A stretch of 64,000 bases of DNA from Cardiocondyla obscurior (GCF_019399895.1 NC_091880.1:5084001-5148000), one strand, 5' to 3'; counted from the first letter of the stretch, positions 29,906 through 40,371 are shown. Translations and numbers: made by a program. The notes: a model not told the origin generated them from the sequence alone.

Positions 29906-32900
29906 GATACCTGCCGCGACCGCACCTGACCGTTATAATACACGGACGACCGTATGAAGCGCTTCTGGACACCGGCTCGGAAGCATCATACGTAAACGTC
30001 GACACGGCCGAAACCTTACGTCGAGCCGGTGCCCGAAGCCGAGATATCTCCGGTCGGGTGCAGCTCGCGGACGGGTCGGCGGTCGACGTAATCGAGGCGA
30101 TCCGGGGGAAAATACATATCGCGGACCAGAGCTTCGACCACGAGTTCCAGGTAATCCCGACCTTGAATAGCGCCGTTCTCCTCGGGGTAGACATATGGCA
30201 TCGCGCCGGATTTGCCATCCCGCCTCCCCCGCGATCTAACGAACATTTAACGTCGCGACGCCTCCACTGCGGGGGAGCCAGACGGGACGACGAGAGGGAG
30301 ACCGAACGAACAAAACCATTGACCGAAGCAGAACGGCTGCAATCATTTCTAGATAGCGAACTCGCGAAGTTTCAAGACGTACGCGGCCCGACGAAAAAGA
30401 TCGAACACCGTTTAAAAGTCCTGACCGATACACCGATCAAGCAACGGTACCGCCCGCGTAATCCGGCAATGCAGGCGATTATCGACGAGGAGGTGGAGAA
30501 AATGCTGGCCGAGGGGGTAATCGAACCGTCAGAAAGCGGGTGGAGTTCCCCAATCGTGTTGGTTAAGAAGCGAGACGGAAAACATCGATTTTGCATCGAT
30601 TTCCGACGCGTGAACGAAGTCACCGCTCGCGACGCGTATCCGCTGCCACAAATCAACGCGACGTTAGACAAATTACGGGGGGCAAAATATCTCTCGACCC
30701 TCGACTTAAAAAACGGATACTGGCAGGTACCTCTCGCCGCCGAAAGCCGTCCGGTCACCGCATTTACCGTCCCCGGACGAGGGCTCATGCAATTTCGCGT
30801 GATGCCGTTCGGGCTACATTCCGCGCCGGCCACGTTCCAACGATTACTCGATACCATCCTCGGACCCGCACTCGAACCATCCGTTTTCGTTTATCTCGAC
30901 GATATCGTTATTTGTAGCTCCGATTTTGAAAGTCACTTGACCACCTTAGCCGAGGTATTTCGCCGACTACGCGACGCGCGCCTTCGCCTCAATGCCGAGA
31001 AATGCAGATTCTGCACTGAAAGTATTAAATACCTGGGGCATATCATTGACCGCCACGGAATACGGACCGATCCGGAAAAGACCGCCGCGGTGACCGACTG
31101 GCCCGTGCCCCAGAACGTGCGGCAGGTACGTCGTTTTCTGGGCGTCGCGTCGTGGTATCGACGGTTCATACGCGATTTCGCGACCGTAGCCGCTCCCCTC
31201 ACCGCGTTGACGCGGAAACAGACCAAGTGGACGTGGGGAAGCGAGGAACACACCGCGTTCGAACAACTAAAAACCACATTGACATCCGCGCCGGTTCTCG
31301 CCTGTTCAGATTTTACGCGCAAATTCGTACTGCAAACCGACGCGAGTACCGCCGGCCTCGGCGCCGTTCTCACGCAGCATTTCCCAGAGGGGGAACGCGT
31401 CGTGGCATACGCCAGCCGGACGTTAAATAACGCCGAGCGCAATTATAGCGCCACCGAGCTCGAATGCCTGGCCGTCATATGGGGGATTAGGAAGATGCGC
31501 GGCTATCTCAAGGGGTACGAGTTTCTGGTGGTGACCGACCATCAGTCACTAAAGTGGCTGCAGAAACTCGAATCGCCAACCGGGCGGCTAGGACGCTGGG
31601 CATTCGAGCTGCAGCAGTATCAGTTCGAGATCCGGTACCGGAAGGGGGCATTGAACCGTGTAGCCGACGCACTCTCGCGACAGACGCACGTGGGGAGCAC
31701 GACGCGACCAAAATGCCCATGGTACGAAACCCTGTGGCAAAAAGTCCGGGAACGACCGCACGAAACACCCGATGTACGGATCGAAAACGGGCGTCTATAC
31801 AAACACGTGTTGCATAAGCTAGATTTCAAAGACGCGCCGGCCGCCCAACAGTGGAAGGAATGCGTGCCGTCCGATAACCGTCCGAATATCATGAAAAGAT
31901 ACCACGACGAGCCGACCGCGGGACATCTCGGCATCGCAAAAACGATCGCCCGCATCGCGCCGTATTTCTATTGGCCCGGTATGTTTCGCGATATCGCGCG
32001 ATACATTCATAAGTGCCCAGAATGCTTGGGACACAAAGTCGAACAAACCAAACCGCCCGGGACACTCCACAGTACCGAGATTACGCGCCCCGGCCAGCAG
32101 ATCGCGATCGACCTCGTAGGACCGTTACCCCGATCCTCTAAGGGACATATTTGGCTACTTAATATGCAAGACCGCTTTACGAAGTGGGTCGAGCTCCGAG
32201 CATTACGCCGCGCGACCGCGGACGTAATTAAACAGCATCTCCGCGAAGCCATTATTTTACGACACGGATGTCCGGAAGAAATCTTATCCGATAACGGCAC
32301 GCAGTTCAAAGCCGAGAAAGTTACCGCGATGTTACGCGAGCTCGGGATCCGGCATAAATTCACGCCCGCCTACGCACCGCAGTGTAACCCCGTCGAACGC
32401 GCTAACCGAACTATCAAAACCATGATCTCGCAATACGTGAAGAAAAAGCACCGAGCCTGGGACGAGTACCTCCCCGAAATTCAATTCGCGTTCAATACCG
32501 CGACCAGCGAAGCGACCGGCTATACACCTGCGTTCCTCGAGCACGGCCGCGAACTCCGTCGGCCCGAAGAGCCGCCCGGCGAAAATATCGCACCGTCCGC
32601 GCGTAAACGACAACTCGACGAAGCCTTCGAATTAGCGCGCATTCATCTGGCCCGGGCATTTCAACGGCAGGAACATCACTACAACCTGCGACGACGAGAG
32701 TGGAGACCCGTCATCGGAGACACCGTGTGGAAACGCGATCACCCCCTCTCGAATAAAGCCGCGGCCTTCAACGCCAAGCTCGCGCCAAAATTCATCGGCC
32801 CGCTCGAGATCCGCCGAATTATCTCCCCGGTAATCGTCGATCTCCGGAGCGAACGCGGGAAGTGGTATCGTCACGTTCACGTTAAGGATCTCAAAATCGA

Positions 32901-32937
32901 AACGACCGAACCGCTAACCGACGACCGCCTGACATAA
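29800..32937 (+). CDS. pol: Gypsy-1 pol: protease, reverse transcriptase, RNase H, integrase
   Basis: The frame is -1 relative to gag and is probably read by -1 frameshifting in the overlap 29800-29905; the ATG at 29800 is only the first in frame. Domains in order: aspartic protease (LLDTGSEASYV, ~residue 56), RT with YLDDIVIC (~367), RNase H (TDASTAGLGAVLTQ; DHQSLKWLQ), zinc-binding integrase N-terminus (HDEPTAGHLG ... CPECLG) and integrase core with D in AIDLVGPLP, D in ILSDNGTQF and E in NPVERANRT. The end has the usual SH3-like part (GDTVWKRDHPLSNKAAAFNAK). All catalytic residues are present and the frame is unbroken, so the enzyme set looks functional. Confidence 0.95.
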   Translation: MFTMREGRNFDARLPPGGKRQSDRGIGGRASVPAIRYLPRPHLTVIIHGRPYEALLDTGSEASYVNVDTAETLRRAGARSRDISGRVQLADGSAVDVIEAIRGKIHIADQSFDHEFQVIPTLNSAVLLGVDIWHRAGFAIPPPPRSNEHLTSRRLHCGGARRDDERETERTKPLTEAERLQSFLDSELAKFQDVRGPTKKIEHRLKVLTDTPIKQRYRPRNPAMQAIIDEEVEKMLAEGVIEPSESGWSSPIVLVKKRDGKHRFCIDFRRVNEVTARDAYPLPQINATLDKLRGAKYLSTLDLKNGYWQVPLAAESRPVTAFTVPGRGLMQFRVMPFGLHSAPATFQRLLDTILGPALEPSVFVYLDDIVICSSDFESHLTTLAEVFRRLRDARLRLNAEKCRFCTESIKYLGHIIDRHGIRTDPEKTAAVTDWPVPQNVRQVRRFLGVASWYRRFIRDFATVAAPLTALTRKQTKWTWGSEEHTAFEQLKTTLTSAPVLACSDFTRKFVLQTDASTAGLGAVLTQHFPEGERVVAYASRTLNNAERNYSATELECLAVIWGIRKMRGYLKGYEFLVVTDHQSLKWLQKLESPTGRLGRWAFELQQYQFEIRYRKGALNRVADALSRQTHVGSTTRPKCPWYETLWQKVRERPHETPDVRIENGRLYKHVLHKLDFKDAPAAQQWKECVPSDNRPNIMKRYHDEPTAGHLGIAKTIARIAPYFYWPGMFRDIARYIHKCPECLGHKVEQTKPPGTLHSTEITRPGQQIAIDLVGPLPRSSKGHIWLLNMQDRFTKWVELRALRRATADVIKQHLREAIILRHGCPEEILSDNGTQFKAEKVTAMLRELGIRHKFTPAYAPQCNPVERANRTIKTMISQYVKKKHRAWDEYLPEIQFAFNTATSEATGYTPAFLEHGRELRRPEEPPGENIAPSARKRQLDEAFELARIHLARAFQRQEHHYNLRRREWRPVIGDTVWKRDHPLSNKAAAFNAKLAPKFIGPLEIRRIISPVIVDLRSERGKWYRHVHVKDLKIETTEPLTDDRLT

Positions 32938-33025
32938 ACATTACGGAGCTAACAACAAAACACGCAAAGTTGGCAAAACGAGATAAGATCGCACGCCGGG
33001 ACCGACATTCGATCGCGAACCCGCA

Positions 33026-33544
33026 ATGGAGCGAGACATACTTCGAGAGATTAACGAGATCCTCAACGAGGGCTACGACCCTGCGGAACCGGCCATCAGC
33101 CCGACCTGGGTGACGGCGTTTCGGGGATCCACCGCCCAGACGGACTCCGCCGAGCCAACGTCGACGACCACCAACGACAGCCGACCGAGCCGGACCACCG
33201 TTCCAAGGGTCGGAACGATCATACAACGTTCCGACGCACAGAACGCATTGAAACGGGCCTGGCTGCTGACACCGCCGCCGCCGCCTCCGCCGCCGCCGAA
33301 AAAATTGGTCAGCGCGCCTGCCCCACCCCGTCCGACACTGGAGCCGCTACGGGTGATGGGGCCCATACCGCCGCCGCCGATTCCGGTCGAAGTGGAGCCG
33401 GGAGTCATCCTCGACATCCCGCACTTCGCCGTACACGTCGCCCGCCAATACAAACCGCGGCTGGGCAATCGCCGGTGGCACCTGAGGTTCGACGCCGCCG
33501 GCCGACTTAGATCCTGCAAGGAGAAATCGCAGAGGAAGGCGTAA
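33026..33544 (+). CDS. Gypsy-1 ORF3: 172-aa proline-rich protein with conserved C-terminal domain
   Basis: It begins MERDILREINEILNEGY and has the short motif VPRVGTIIQR. A proline run (nine P near residue 83) links to a C-terminal block (VEPGVILDIPHFAV ... RRWHLRFDAAGRLRSC). The same three parts in the same order occur at the end of the Gypsy-2 pol ORF (EQDILDIFGDSL; VPRVGSSIQR; GRWLLRFDADGTLRTC). Conservation between two clearly different elements shows it is a real product. It is not an envelope: no signal peptide or membrane segment is seen. It lies between pol and the polypurine tract. Function unknown. Confidence 0.75.
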   Translation: MERDILREINEILNEGYDPAEPAISPTWVTAFRGSTAQTDSAEPTSTTTNDSRPSRTTVPRVGTIIQRSDAQNALKRAWLLTPPPPPPPPPKKLVSAPAPPRPTLEPLRVMGPIPPPPIPVEVEPGVILDIPHFAVHVARQYKPRLGNRRWHLRFDAAGRLRSCKEKSQRKA

Positions 33545-33570
33545 AAGTGCCTCAAATGCAGGCACCATTC

Positions 33571-33585
33571 TGCGAGGGGGGGTGA
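33571..33585 (+). promoter_or_regulatory. Gypsy-1 polypurine tract
   Basis: TGCGAGGGGGGGGTGA lies directly before the 3' LTR and is the expected plus-strand primer. Gypsy-2 has an equivalent G-rich tract before 55128. Confidence 0.8.
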
Positions 33586-34868
33586 TGTAACGGTGCACCC
33601 GGCGATGCACCGTTCCGGCCACGACAACGGCCGGCCGCCGGACACAACACCGTCCGGCGGGGACCCGGGGCGCGGTGCGCCCCAAACTTTATAATTGTAT
33701 ACGCCGGCACAGTACGGCTACGCGTAGCCGTTCCGCGGCTAAGTCCATCCGCGGACTTAGCCGAGCGTCTCCGAGCGCCGCCGAACCGCGCCGTCGACGT
33801 CGAGGCCCGTCGTTTCCGAGCGCGCCGCATCCCGGGGCCTCGGCGCCACGCGTCGGAACACGTCACGCACCCCGCTGAGCCCCGGCAACCCTGCGCCGTC
33901 ACTTTTTACATATAAAAAGTCGACGCCAGGACTCAGCGGGACCGTCCTGATCCGTTCGCTCTCGAGCGAACATCCGTCCTAGAGCACGAACCACGGGGTG
34001 AAGCGAACTTCGTCTCGGCCAGGAGATCCTGGCGCTCAGCATCCTCTCCGTACGATTCTAACCGAACGCACAACTAGCTCGTGGGGTGGAGCGAACTCCG
34101 CCTCCTTCGAGGACTCTCGATCCTAGAGTTGCGCTCAGGAAAGACTCGGACGAAATAAGATCCTGTCGCACCGTCGTGATCCACGGGGTGGAGAGATCTC
34201 CGCCTCGGCCAAGGACTCTTGGCTAAACGACACCTGGCAAGGTGCATCTTGACCGCGCGCATCGCGTCCCCCGCGATCCACCGACGCATCGATAAAATTC
34301 AACCACCGCGTAAAATACATTGTATCGCGATCCAGAGCACGACGGGCCCCGCCCGTCACGCGGCCCGCGCCCCGCACCCTGTCGGTCCGCCCGGCAGGAT
34401 CGACCGCGACACCGACGATCCGCGGCGTAACCGCGCCCACTTTTCCGCGCCCGCGGCCCGCGTACCGCCGGTCCTTCCGTCAACGACGGTCCCGAAATTA
34501 TCGATACGCGCCGAACACCGCGCCCACGATCTCGCGCCACCCACCGCGCCTCACGTGGTGCATCCGCGACCATCCGCGAATATCCGTATAGCGCACGCGT
34601 TTTATCGATCCGCGATCGAAGGGCCGACGCGCCCACCGGCACATTATATCCGTCTGCCGTATATATCTTCATTGTTATCGTCATTGTACATACATCTATC
34701 GATCGGCGTCGCTTGTCTAAGCGAGCGCCGTTGTTAATCAATAAATTATACGTTGTTACTTAATCCAGTCTCGGTACATTCTCGACCTTAATCTCGAATC
34801 CTGCAATCCGACGAGCGTCCCGGGCTCGCTGGCCCGTTATTCGAGGACCACGCGGACAGGTCGTTTCA
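33586..34868 (+). repeat. Gypsy-1 3' LTR (1283 bp)
   Basis: Same length as the 5' LTR and identical wherever compared, followed by the ACTT duplication. Confidence 0.95.
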
Positions 34869-35140
34869 ACTTTTATTTTAAGTTTTATATCTTAAAAACT
34901 GTATCTTTTATTTTAAGTTTTTTTTAATGTTTTTTCAATATTGTATGTGTAATTTTTCTATATTAAAAAATTTTTATTAAATAATTTTTATTTTTTTCTA
35001 TCTCTACCTCAGAAAAAAATTCCCTCTCTCACACTTCTCTCATTATAAGTTAGTAACGACGGTATATATGTATATATTGCGTAAAATGGCTGATACATAT
35101 GATGTGTAAAGATGGTAGGTATGAGAAATTTTGCTGACAT
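34869..35140. other. AT-rich continuation of the tandem repeat
   Basis: No gene. The sequence resumes the repeat cut by Gypsy-1, becomes T-rich, and from ~35090 leads into the terminal palindrome of P2. Confidence 0.5.
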
Positions 35141-35470
35141 GTGAGTTCTAATCCATGGGTGCAATGGGTGAGGTGCGGAGACGGGGGGAAGGATCTACGG
35201 TGAGGTGTGGAGACGGGGGGGAATCTACGGTGAGGTGTGGAGACGGGGGGGAGGGATCTACGGTGAGGGAACTGTATGGAGAAGGAACTCATTGGCGTGG
35301 TGACATAAGAGAGAAAAAAATGGAGAAGGGTGAATTACTCATATTCACAATCCCTCGTCTCTACGCTATTGAAATTCCCCCTCCCTACGCTCCTCTCGTC
35401 ATAGATTCTTCACCCGTCCTCGCGCCCCGCTCATTGCCCCATGGATTAGAACCCGTGTTTATTCCCTACT
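35141..35470. repeat. Terminal palindrome of element P2, ending in ACT
   Basis: The right half ends AACCCGTGTTTATTCCCTACT-type sequence at 35470. The left half (GTGAGTTCTAATCCATGGG) is diverged and expanded by three ~35-bp direct repeats built on GGAGACGGGGGG near 35177-35270. Beyond 35470 the next element (P3) begins in the middle of gene b. Confidence 0.65.
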
Positions 35471-35981
35471 TACAGCCACCAGTTATAAATATCTCGAAAT
35501 TGGTGTGAACGTTGGCCCGCAAAGTTATGTTGAGATCGCTATCGGGGACACCCGAGGACATGAAATTGTATTATCTCTTGAAGCTTGGAAGTCTCTTTGT
35601 GAATACCAGGAAAACATTTTGAATCTTCTTCATAATAAATTCAGAAATCCAGAAAATTTTGTACACCTTGGTTCAGTATCAGCTCGACTCTATACCATGA
35701 ATAATTTAAATCTTCTGCGATTGGAATCCAACAAAGTGCATATATTAATGACTGAATCAACGTATCACAAGATGCTTACTCTCGATGACTGCATCACATT
35801 AACTTTTGATAGAATGACTGCAGTTCTCAATCAAATTGATGCCAAGTATGCACAATTCGCAAACATCGCTTCAGCTGTGAAGAACCAATCTAATGTTGTA
35901 GATGCAATACGTGCTAGCAGTTTATTTGATAGAAACCAATTTATTGATTGTGAACTGTTAGCTCTTGTCTTTAGCGTATAA
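35471..35981 (+). pseudogene. Gene b, diverged and 5'-truncated copy (P3)
   Basis: Coding sequence begins abruptly after the terminus at 35470, matching the middle of exon 2 (TSYKYLEIGVNVG). It runs to a stop at 35979 with the conserved LSLEAWKSLCEY and DCELLALVF. Roughly half to two thirds of residues match the P1 copies, so it belongs to another subfamily. Exon 1 and the 5' end of exon 2 are missing. The remaining frame is clean, which shows that coding constraint acted until recently. Confidence 0.75.
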
Positions 35982-36381
35982 AATATATTAATGGTTATTA
36001 AAAAATTTTATTCTTATGTATTTTTCTTAATAAATACAGCGTTAAAAGATGTAGTAAAAAATGATATTTTACTTTTTCTGTGAATAGTGTTTAAATGTAA
36101 ATATATAAAATATGTAATAAAGTAATATTAAAAAAATTTTTTATTTTATTAATGTATGCGCCGCTGTTTTTAATGAAATAAGATTTTCGCCCGTTTCCTG
36201 ATCTTGCTACGTTTACATTTTTAATTTCTCGGTGTTATGGTCTCGTCACCTGAGTGTAGTCTAATCATTGAATGAGGGGCATTAAAAAAAATGCATTTGT
36301 TTTTTTCGCATAAGCATTTTTGTGCATCGCGATTATGCGACGAGCTCGTAGCTGCCAGTCGTGAACGAAACGTATCGCGAG

Positions 36382-36699
36382 ATGGATAAATGCAACTCGG
36401 TTATCCATCATATTTTAAATCGGGAGATAGGTGCGAAAAACGCTTTTAGTTCGGGCGGTTTGTGGTGCAACACGCACAAGAAAAATAATATCGCGCTTTT
36501 AAACGTGTATCAAGGGGACCGATTACACGACTCCGTCCGAACTAGAAAAGTTGACGAAGTGATTGTAGATAGAACCCCAAGAGTTGGCGACGACGGGGCC
36601 TATATCGTCGATAAGCGCCTACATTTGTGCGGCCATACGAGGCGCTTCGCATTTATCGACGACGACCTGCCGTCAGTCAAACGAAAGCGGCCCAACTAA
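36382..36699 (+). CDS. Gene a, diverged copy of element P3 (~105 aa)
   Basis: It starts MDKCNSVIHHILNREIG and keeps GGLWCNTHKKN, YIVDKRLHLCGHTRRFAF and a basic end (KRKRPN). Only about half the residues match other copies, yet the frame is intact. The start was chosen at the ATG that aligns with the MDK/MEK start of relatives; a GTG 21 bp upstream is in frame. The order gene b, gene a, terminal palindrome is the same as in the right arm of P1. 35982-36381 is AT-rich with no gene. Confidence 0.7.
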   Translation: MDKCNSVIHHILNREIGAKNAFSSGGLWCNTHKKNNIALLNVYQGDRLHDSVRTRKVDEVIVDRTPRVGDDGAYIVDKRLHLCGHTRRFAFIDDDLPSVKRKRPN

Positions 36700-36845
36700 T
36701 TGGTGAGCAAAATTTTATATTTTTAAAATTTTTTATTTAATTTTTGGTGATAATGCGCGGATTCTCGGATGCGTAAAGATGGTCGGTGCGTAATAAAAAT
36801 GGTCGGTGTTTGAAAATAAGCGTTGCGTAAGATTTTCGCTGACAC

Positions 36846-37090
36846 GTGAGTTTTAATTCTTGGGACAATGAGCGGGGCGCGGGGACAGGGGAAAGGATTT
36901 ACAGCAAGAGGAGCGCAAGGAGGTGGAATCTCACTGGCGTAGAGACATAAGAGAAAAAGAGGGGGGTGATTCGTTCGTCTCTACGCCTGTGAGATTCCCC
37001 CTCCCTGCGCTCCTCTTGCTGTAGATCCTTCTCCCTTCCCCGCGCCCCGCTCATTGCCCCATGGATTAGAACCCGTGTTTATTCTCTACT
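36846..37090. repeat. Terminal palindrome of element P3, ending in ACT
   Basis: The left half (GTGAGTTTTAATTCTTGGG ... GAGCGCAAGGAGGTGG) and the right half (CCCCTCCCTGCGCTCCTCTT ... CCCGTGTTTATTCTCTACT) fold on each other. The sequence outside 37090 is the intron side of a minus-strand gene d exon. Confidence 0.7.
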
Positions 37091-37153
37091 AGCATACAAT
37101 CATTTTTTAAATTTAAAAAATATAATTTAAAAAAGTTAAAATATAATACTTAC

Positions 37154-37225
37154 TCCAACAGCAGGATATATCACATTAATGTGATTTTCAATGCGACGAT
37201 TGGCATAATCATCATAAAAAGCCAT
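37154..37225 (-). pseudogene. Gene d exon 1, isolated (P4 left side)
   Basis: A 24-codon exon (MAFYDDYANRRIENHI ... YPAVG) ends at a GTAAGT donor and resembles exon 1 of 39790-39852 (CIENHIDVTYPAIG). The downstream exons are missing, because a terminal palindrome abuts 60 bp away. Confidence 0.6.
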
Positions 37226-37975
37226 TTTTTTACCAACTTTTTTACCAACTTTTTCACCAACAAGTCTCAACGTTCTCAATTAAGCTCAATTAATAAATTT
37301 AAACCTCACAATCTTTCTCTTTATATACCAATATCTTTGGCATATTTCGCATTTTAACACGTGCCGGTTGATCTCGCAACACTAGCTTTTTTTCTCACAG
37401 CCTCTCTTTATACATGAGTATATGTCACACACCTTAAAACAGCAGTTATTAAAAAAAATTTTTTCTGACTGTCTGCAATGCTCTTATTTTCAAAGATTCG
37501 CATGAGTATATGTTTTAAATGTTTATATATTCTATTTCAAATGTTTATATTAAAGAATTAAATGCATATTACACATATTATCAATAAACTTTATTTTCAA
37601 TGAAAAAAATTTATATTTTAAAACGTGTGATCGATTAATTTTTTTAACATTGTGTGCAAGATTGCATCTTTAGTTTCAAACGTGTAGCTGTAAGAAAGAT
37701 TTGTATGAGTATATATCACATTTTCGAGATACATCTTTTAAATAAAATAATTTTTTAAATCTCTCATTGCGTGATAGAATGCATCTTAAGTTTCAAACGT
37801 GCTAAACGCTGTAAAAAGATTTGCACGAGTATATGTCACACCTTCGGGACTGCTGTTGATAAAAAATGCTTTCGTTTTTACTTTCTGACTGTCTGCAGTG
37901 AGCTCGTAGCTGTAGCCTGTCAGTCGTATGCTGATTTTTTTCAAGTGTAACACGTCTAATTAAGAGACTTCTTAA

Positions 37976-38306
37976 ATGGAGAAAAAGTGTTCATCGTTAT
38001 TGCATATTCTTGCGCGCCGCGAGTTGGGGGATCGCACCCCGTTTAGTGCAGGCGGTGTGTGGTGTGACACACACCAAAAAAACAGTATAGCTTAATTTAG
38101 CTTATATTACGATAACCGCATTTGTGGTGAAAGCGAACGTGGTGAAATATTAACGTTTGACAGAACCTCGTTAAGTTCCCGAAAATCCCGTGGGTGACGA
38201 GTGTGGATACGTTATAGACAAAAGACTAAATCTGTGCACCCACGGGAAACGATTCGATTTCGTGGACAGCGAATTGCCGCCGGTAAAAAAAATGCGGCAA
38301 AACTAA
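37976..38306 (+). pseudogene. Gene a, broken copy (P4 left arm)
   Basis: The sequence begins MEKKCSSLLHILARRELGD and is close to the P1 copies. A TAA replaces a glutamine codon after KNSIA at ~38093, and a small indel near 38166 shifts the frame in the DRTPRS region. The end (KKMRQN) is recognisable. Non-functional. Confidence 0.75.
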
Positions 38307-38409
38307 AAACGTAAATTTTTTAATATCAATTTTTTATATTTTATATAAAATTTTTTTTTTGGGGGGGGACGTATGGGTGGGTTGACGTGAACGGTGGCTG
38401 CTAGTGCGG

Positions 38410-38705
38410 GGTGTTGTGAGGGGGAAAAAACACGGGTTCTAACTCAGGAGCGTTGAAAGAGGCGAGGGGACGGGGGAAATAATCCATGATGAGAGGAGCG
38501 CGGGGAGAGGTAGCCGTAGGTGGGAAGAGACCGGGGGGGGGGAGTATAAATGAATGATGACAGATACCCCCTCTCCCCGGTCTCATCCCACCTACGGCTA
38601 CTTCTCTCCGCGCTCCTATCATTGCGGATTTTTTCCCCCGTCCCCTTGTCTCCCTCAACGCTCCTGGGTTAGAACCCGTGTTTATTCCCCCTCACAACAC
38701 CCCGC
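38410..38705. repeat. Central palindrome joining two element ends
   Basis: GGTGTTGTGAGGGGGAA at the left is mirrored by TTCCCCCTCACAACACC at the right. Arms of ~135 bp pair around ~38555. Confidence 0.75.
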
Positions 38706-38755
38706 GCTAGCAACAACCGTTAATATATTACAAATACAATAAAAACTTACGTTTT

Positions 38756-39083
38756 TTAATTTTCTTGTATTCTTTTTATCGGCAGCAATTTGCTGTCCGC
38801 CAAAACGGATTGTTTTATGTGGGTGCACAAGTTTATTTGCTTATCAAGTACATATATGCGCTTGTCACTCACGGGATTTTCAGGAATTGAACGAAGAGTT
38901 CTGTCTAATATTAATATTCCACCACGGCTGCTTTCACGACATAAGCGATTGTCTAAATATAAGCTAAATTGAGCTAAACCAGATTTTGGTGTGTACCACA
39001 CCACACACCGCCTGTACTGAATGGGGTACGATCCCCAACTCGCGACGCGCAAGAATATGCAGTAGCGACGAACACTTTTCCAT
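38756..39083 (-). pseudogene. Gene a, frameshifted copy (P4 right arm)
   Basis: The ATG at 39083 starts MEKCSSLLHIL, but one G is missing in the GGGG run near 39043 compared with other copies, so the rest is read in another frame (38756-39052). The C-terminal half is diverged (IYVLDKQINLCTHIKQS). Non-functional unless the G loss is an assembly error. Confidence 0.7.
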
Positions 39084-39789
39084 TTGAGAGAAATTAGACG
39101 TTACACTTGAAAAAATCAGCATACGACTGACAGGCTACAGCTGTGAGCTCACTGCTGACAGTCAGAAAGTAAAACGAAAGCATTTTTTTATCAACAGCAG
39201 TCCTGAAGGTGTGACATATACTCATGCGAATCTTTTTACAGCGTTTAGCACGTTTGAAACTTAAGATGCATTTTTATCATGCAATGAGAGATTAAGAAAT
39301 TATTTCATTTGAAAAGATGTATCTCGAAAAATGCGACATATACTTATGCAAATTTTTTTTCTTATAGCTACACGTTTGAAACTCAAGATGCATTCTTGCA
39401 CATAATGTGAAATTATTTTATATTAAAAATATAAATTTTGCAAATATTTTTTTCTTATAAACAATATATTTAATATAAACATTTTTTTGAAATATAATAT
39501 AAACATTTAAAACATATACTCATGCGAATCTTTCTTTGAAAATAAGAGCATTACAGACTGTCAGAAAGAAAACGAAAGCATTTTTTATCATCTACTATCC
39601 TAAGGTGTGTGTGACATATACCCGTGCGAATCATTTAAAAAACGCTGTCAATTCGACATGTGTTAAAAAATGCATCAATATGCAAAAATGTATATATATA
39701 AGAGAGGCTGTGAGATGAAAATCTATTCAGTCGTGAAGCATTTGAGTTCTTGTGAGCTAATTTTTATTATAAAAAGTTTTTGTTTAAAA

Positions 39790-40286
39790 ATGGATTCTGT
39801 ATATAACGATTGTATAGAAAATCACATTGATGTGACATATCCAGCGATTGGGGTAAGAACTATCATGTAAAATACAAACTATTTTAATGAAAAAAAAATG
39901 TATCATAATACTTTTTTCAGCGCATATACATAGACAGCGAACCGTTTCATGAGGTGCAAATAAAGCATATCCTGAAAATAAAAATTCCACGCGTACAGCC
40001 CGTAAGTCATCTTTTTACACAAAAATATATTTAAATAATAAAGAATGTAGAAATAAAATAATTTAATTTTTTTAATTTTTAGGATTGGATTGATCCGGAA
40101 GAAATCAGTATAAAAGGGTTTATTAATATAAAAAAAAAATATGCGAGAAAAAATGAACGCCGTCGCGATAGGGAGTATAACAGATATATTTGGATGGGCC
40201 CCCATGAAGGTGGTGATGTTTTCGGGCTGTGCAACCTGTTTAACATGGAAGAAGACATCGCCTTTGCGCCGGAAAGTTGGAATTAG
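39790..40286 (+). CDS. Gene d, copy 2: three-exon protein (115 aa), unknown function
   Basis: Exons 39790-39852, 39921-40001 and 40083-40286 join in phase 0 through GTAAGA/TTTCAG and GTAAGT/TTTTAG introns of 68 and 81 bp. The protein begins MDSVYNDCIENHIDV, has a basic stretch (KKKYARKNERRRDREY) near residue 70 and an acidic end. Exon 2 has the same length as in gene d copy 1. It lies at the outer edge of the P4 inverted duplication, transcribed away from the centre. I do not recognise the family; the spliced frame and the second copy make it credible. Confidence 0.65.
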
Positions 40287-40311
40287 GTAAAAAATAAATA
40301 TATATATATAT

Positions 40312-40371
40312 ATAGCTATGTGAACCGTATCTATGTTTTGTGCCGGTCCTCACTGTATACGGTTCACATAG

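Larger units (their letters stand above)
27564..34868 (+). mobile_element. Gypsy-1: complete Ty3/Gypsy retrotransposon
   Basis: LTRs at 27564-28846 and 33586-34868 are both 1283 bp and identical wherever I compared them. The target duplication is ACTT (27560-27563; 34869-34872). The internal region carries a tRNA-Lys type primer site, intact gag and pol, a third ORF and a polypurine tract. This indicates a very recent, possibly active, insertion. Confidence 0.95.
37154..39854. repeat. Head-to-head inverted duplication of element ends (P4), centred near 38555
   Basis: From the centre outwards both sides show the terminal palindrome half, gene a with its 3' end inward, its upstream block, older AT-rich sequence with ATATGTCACAC-type motifs, and exon 1 of gene d. 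The arms are ~1.3 kb each and clearly diverged. The AGT/ACT termini are absent at the centre, so the two ends are joined through one hairpin. Confidence 0.7.
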
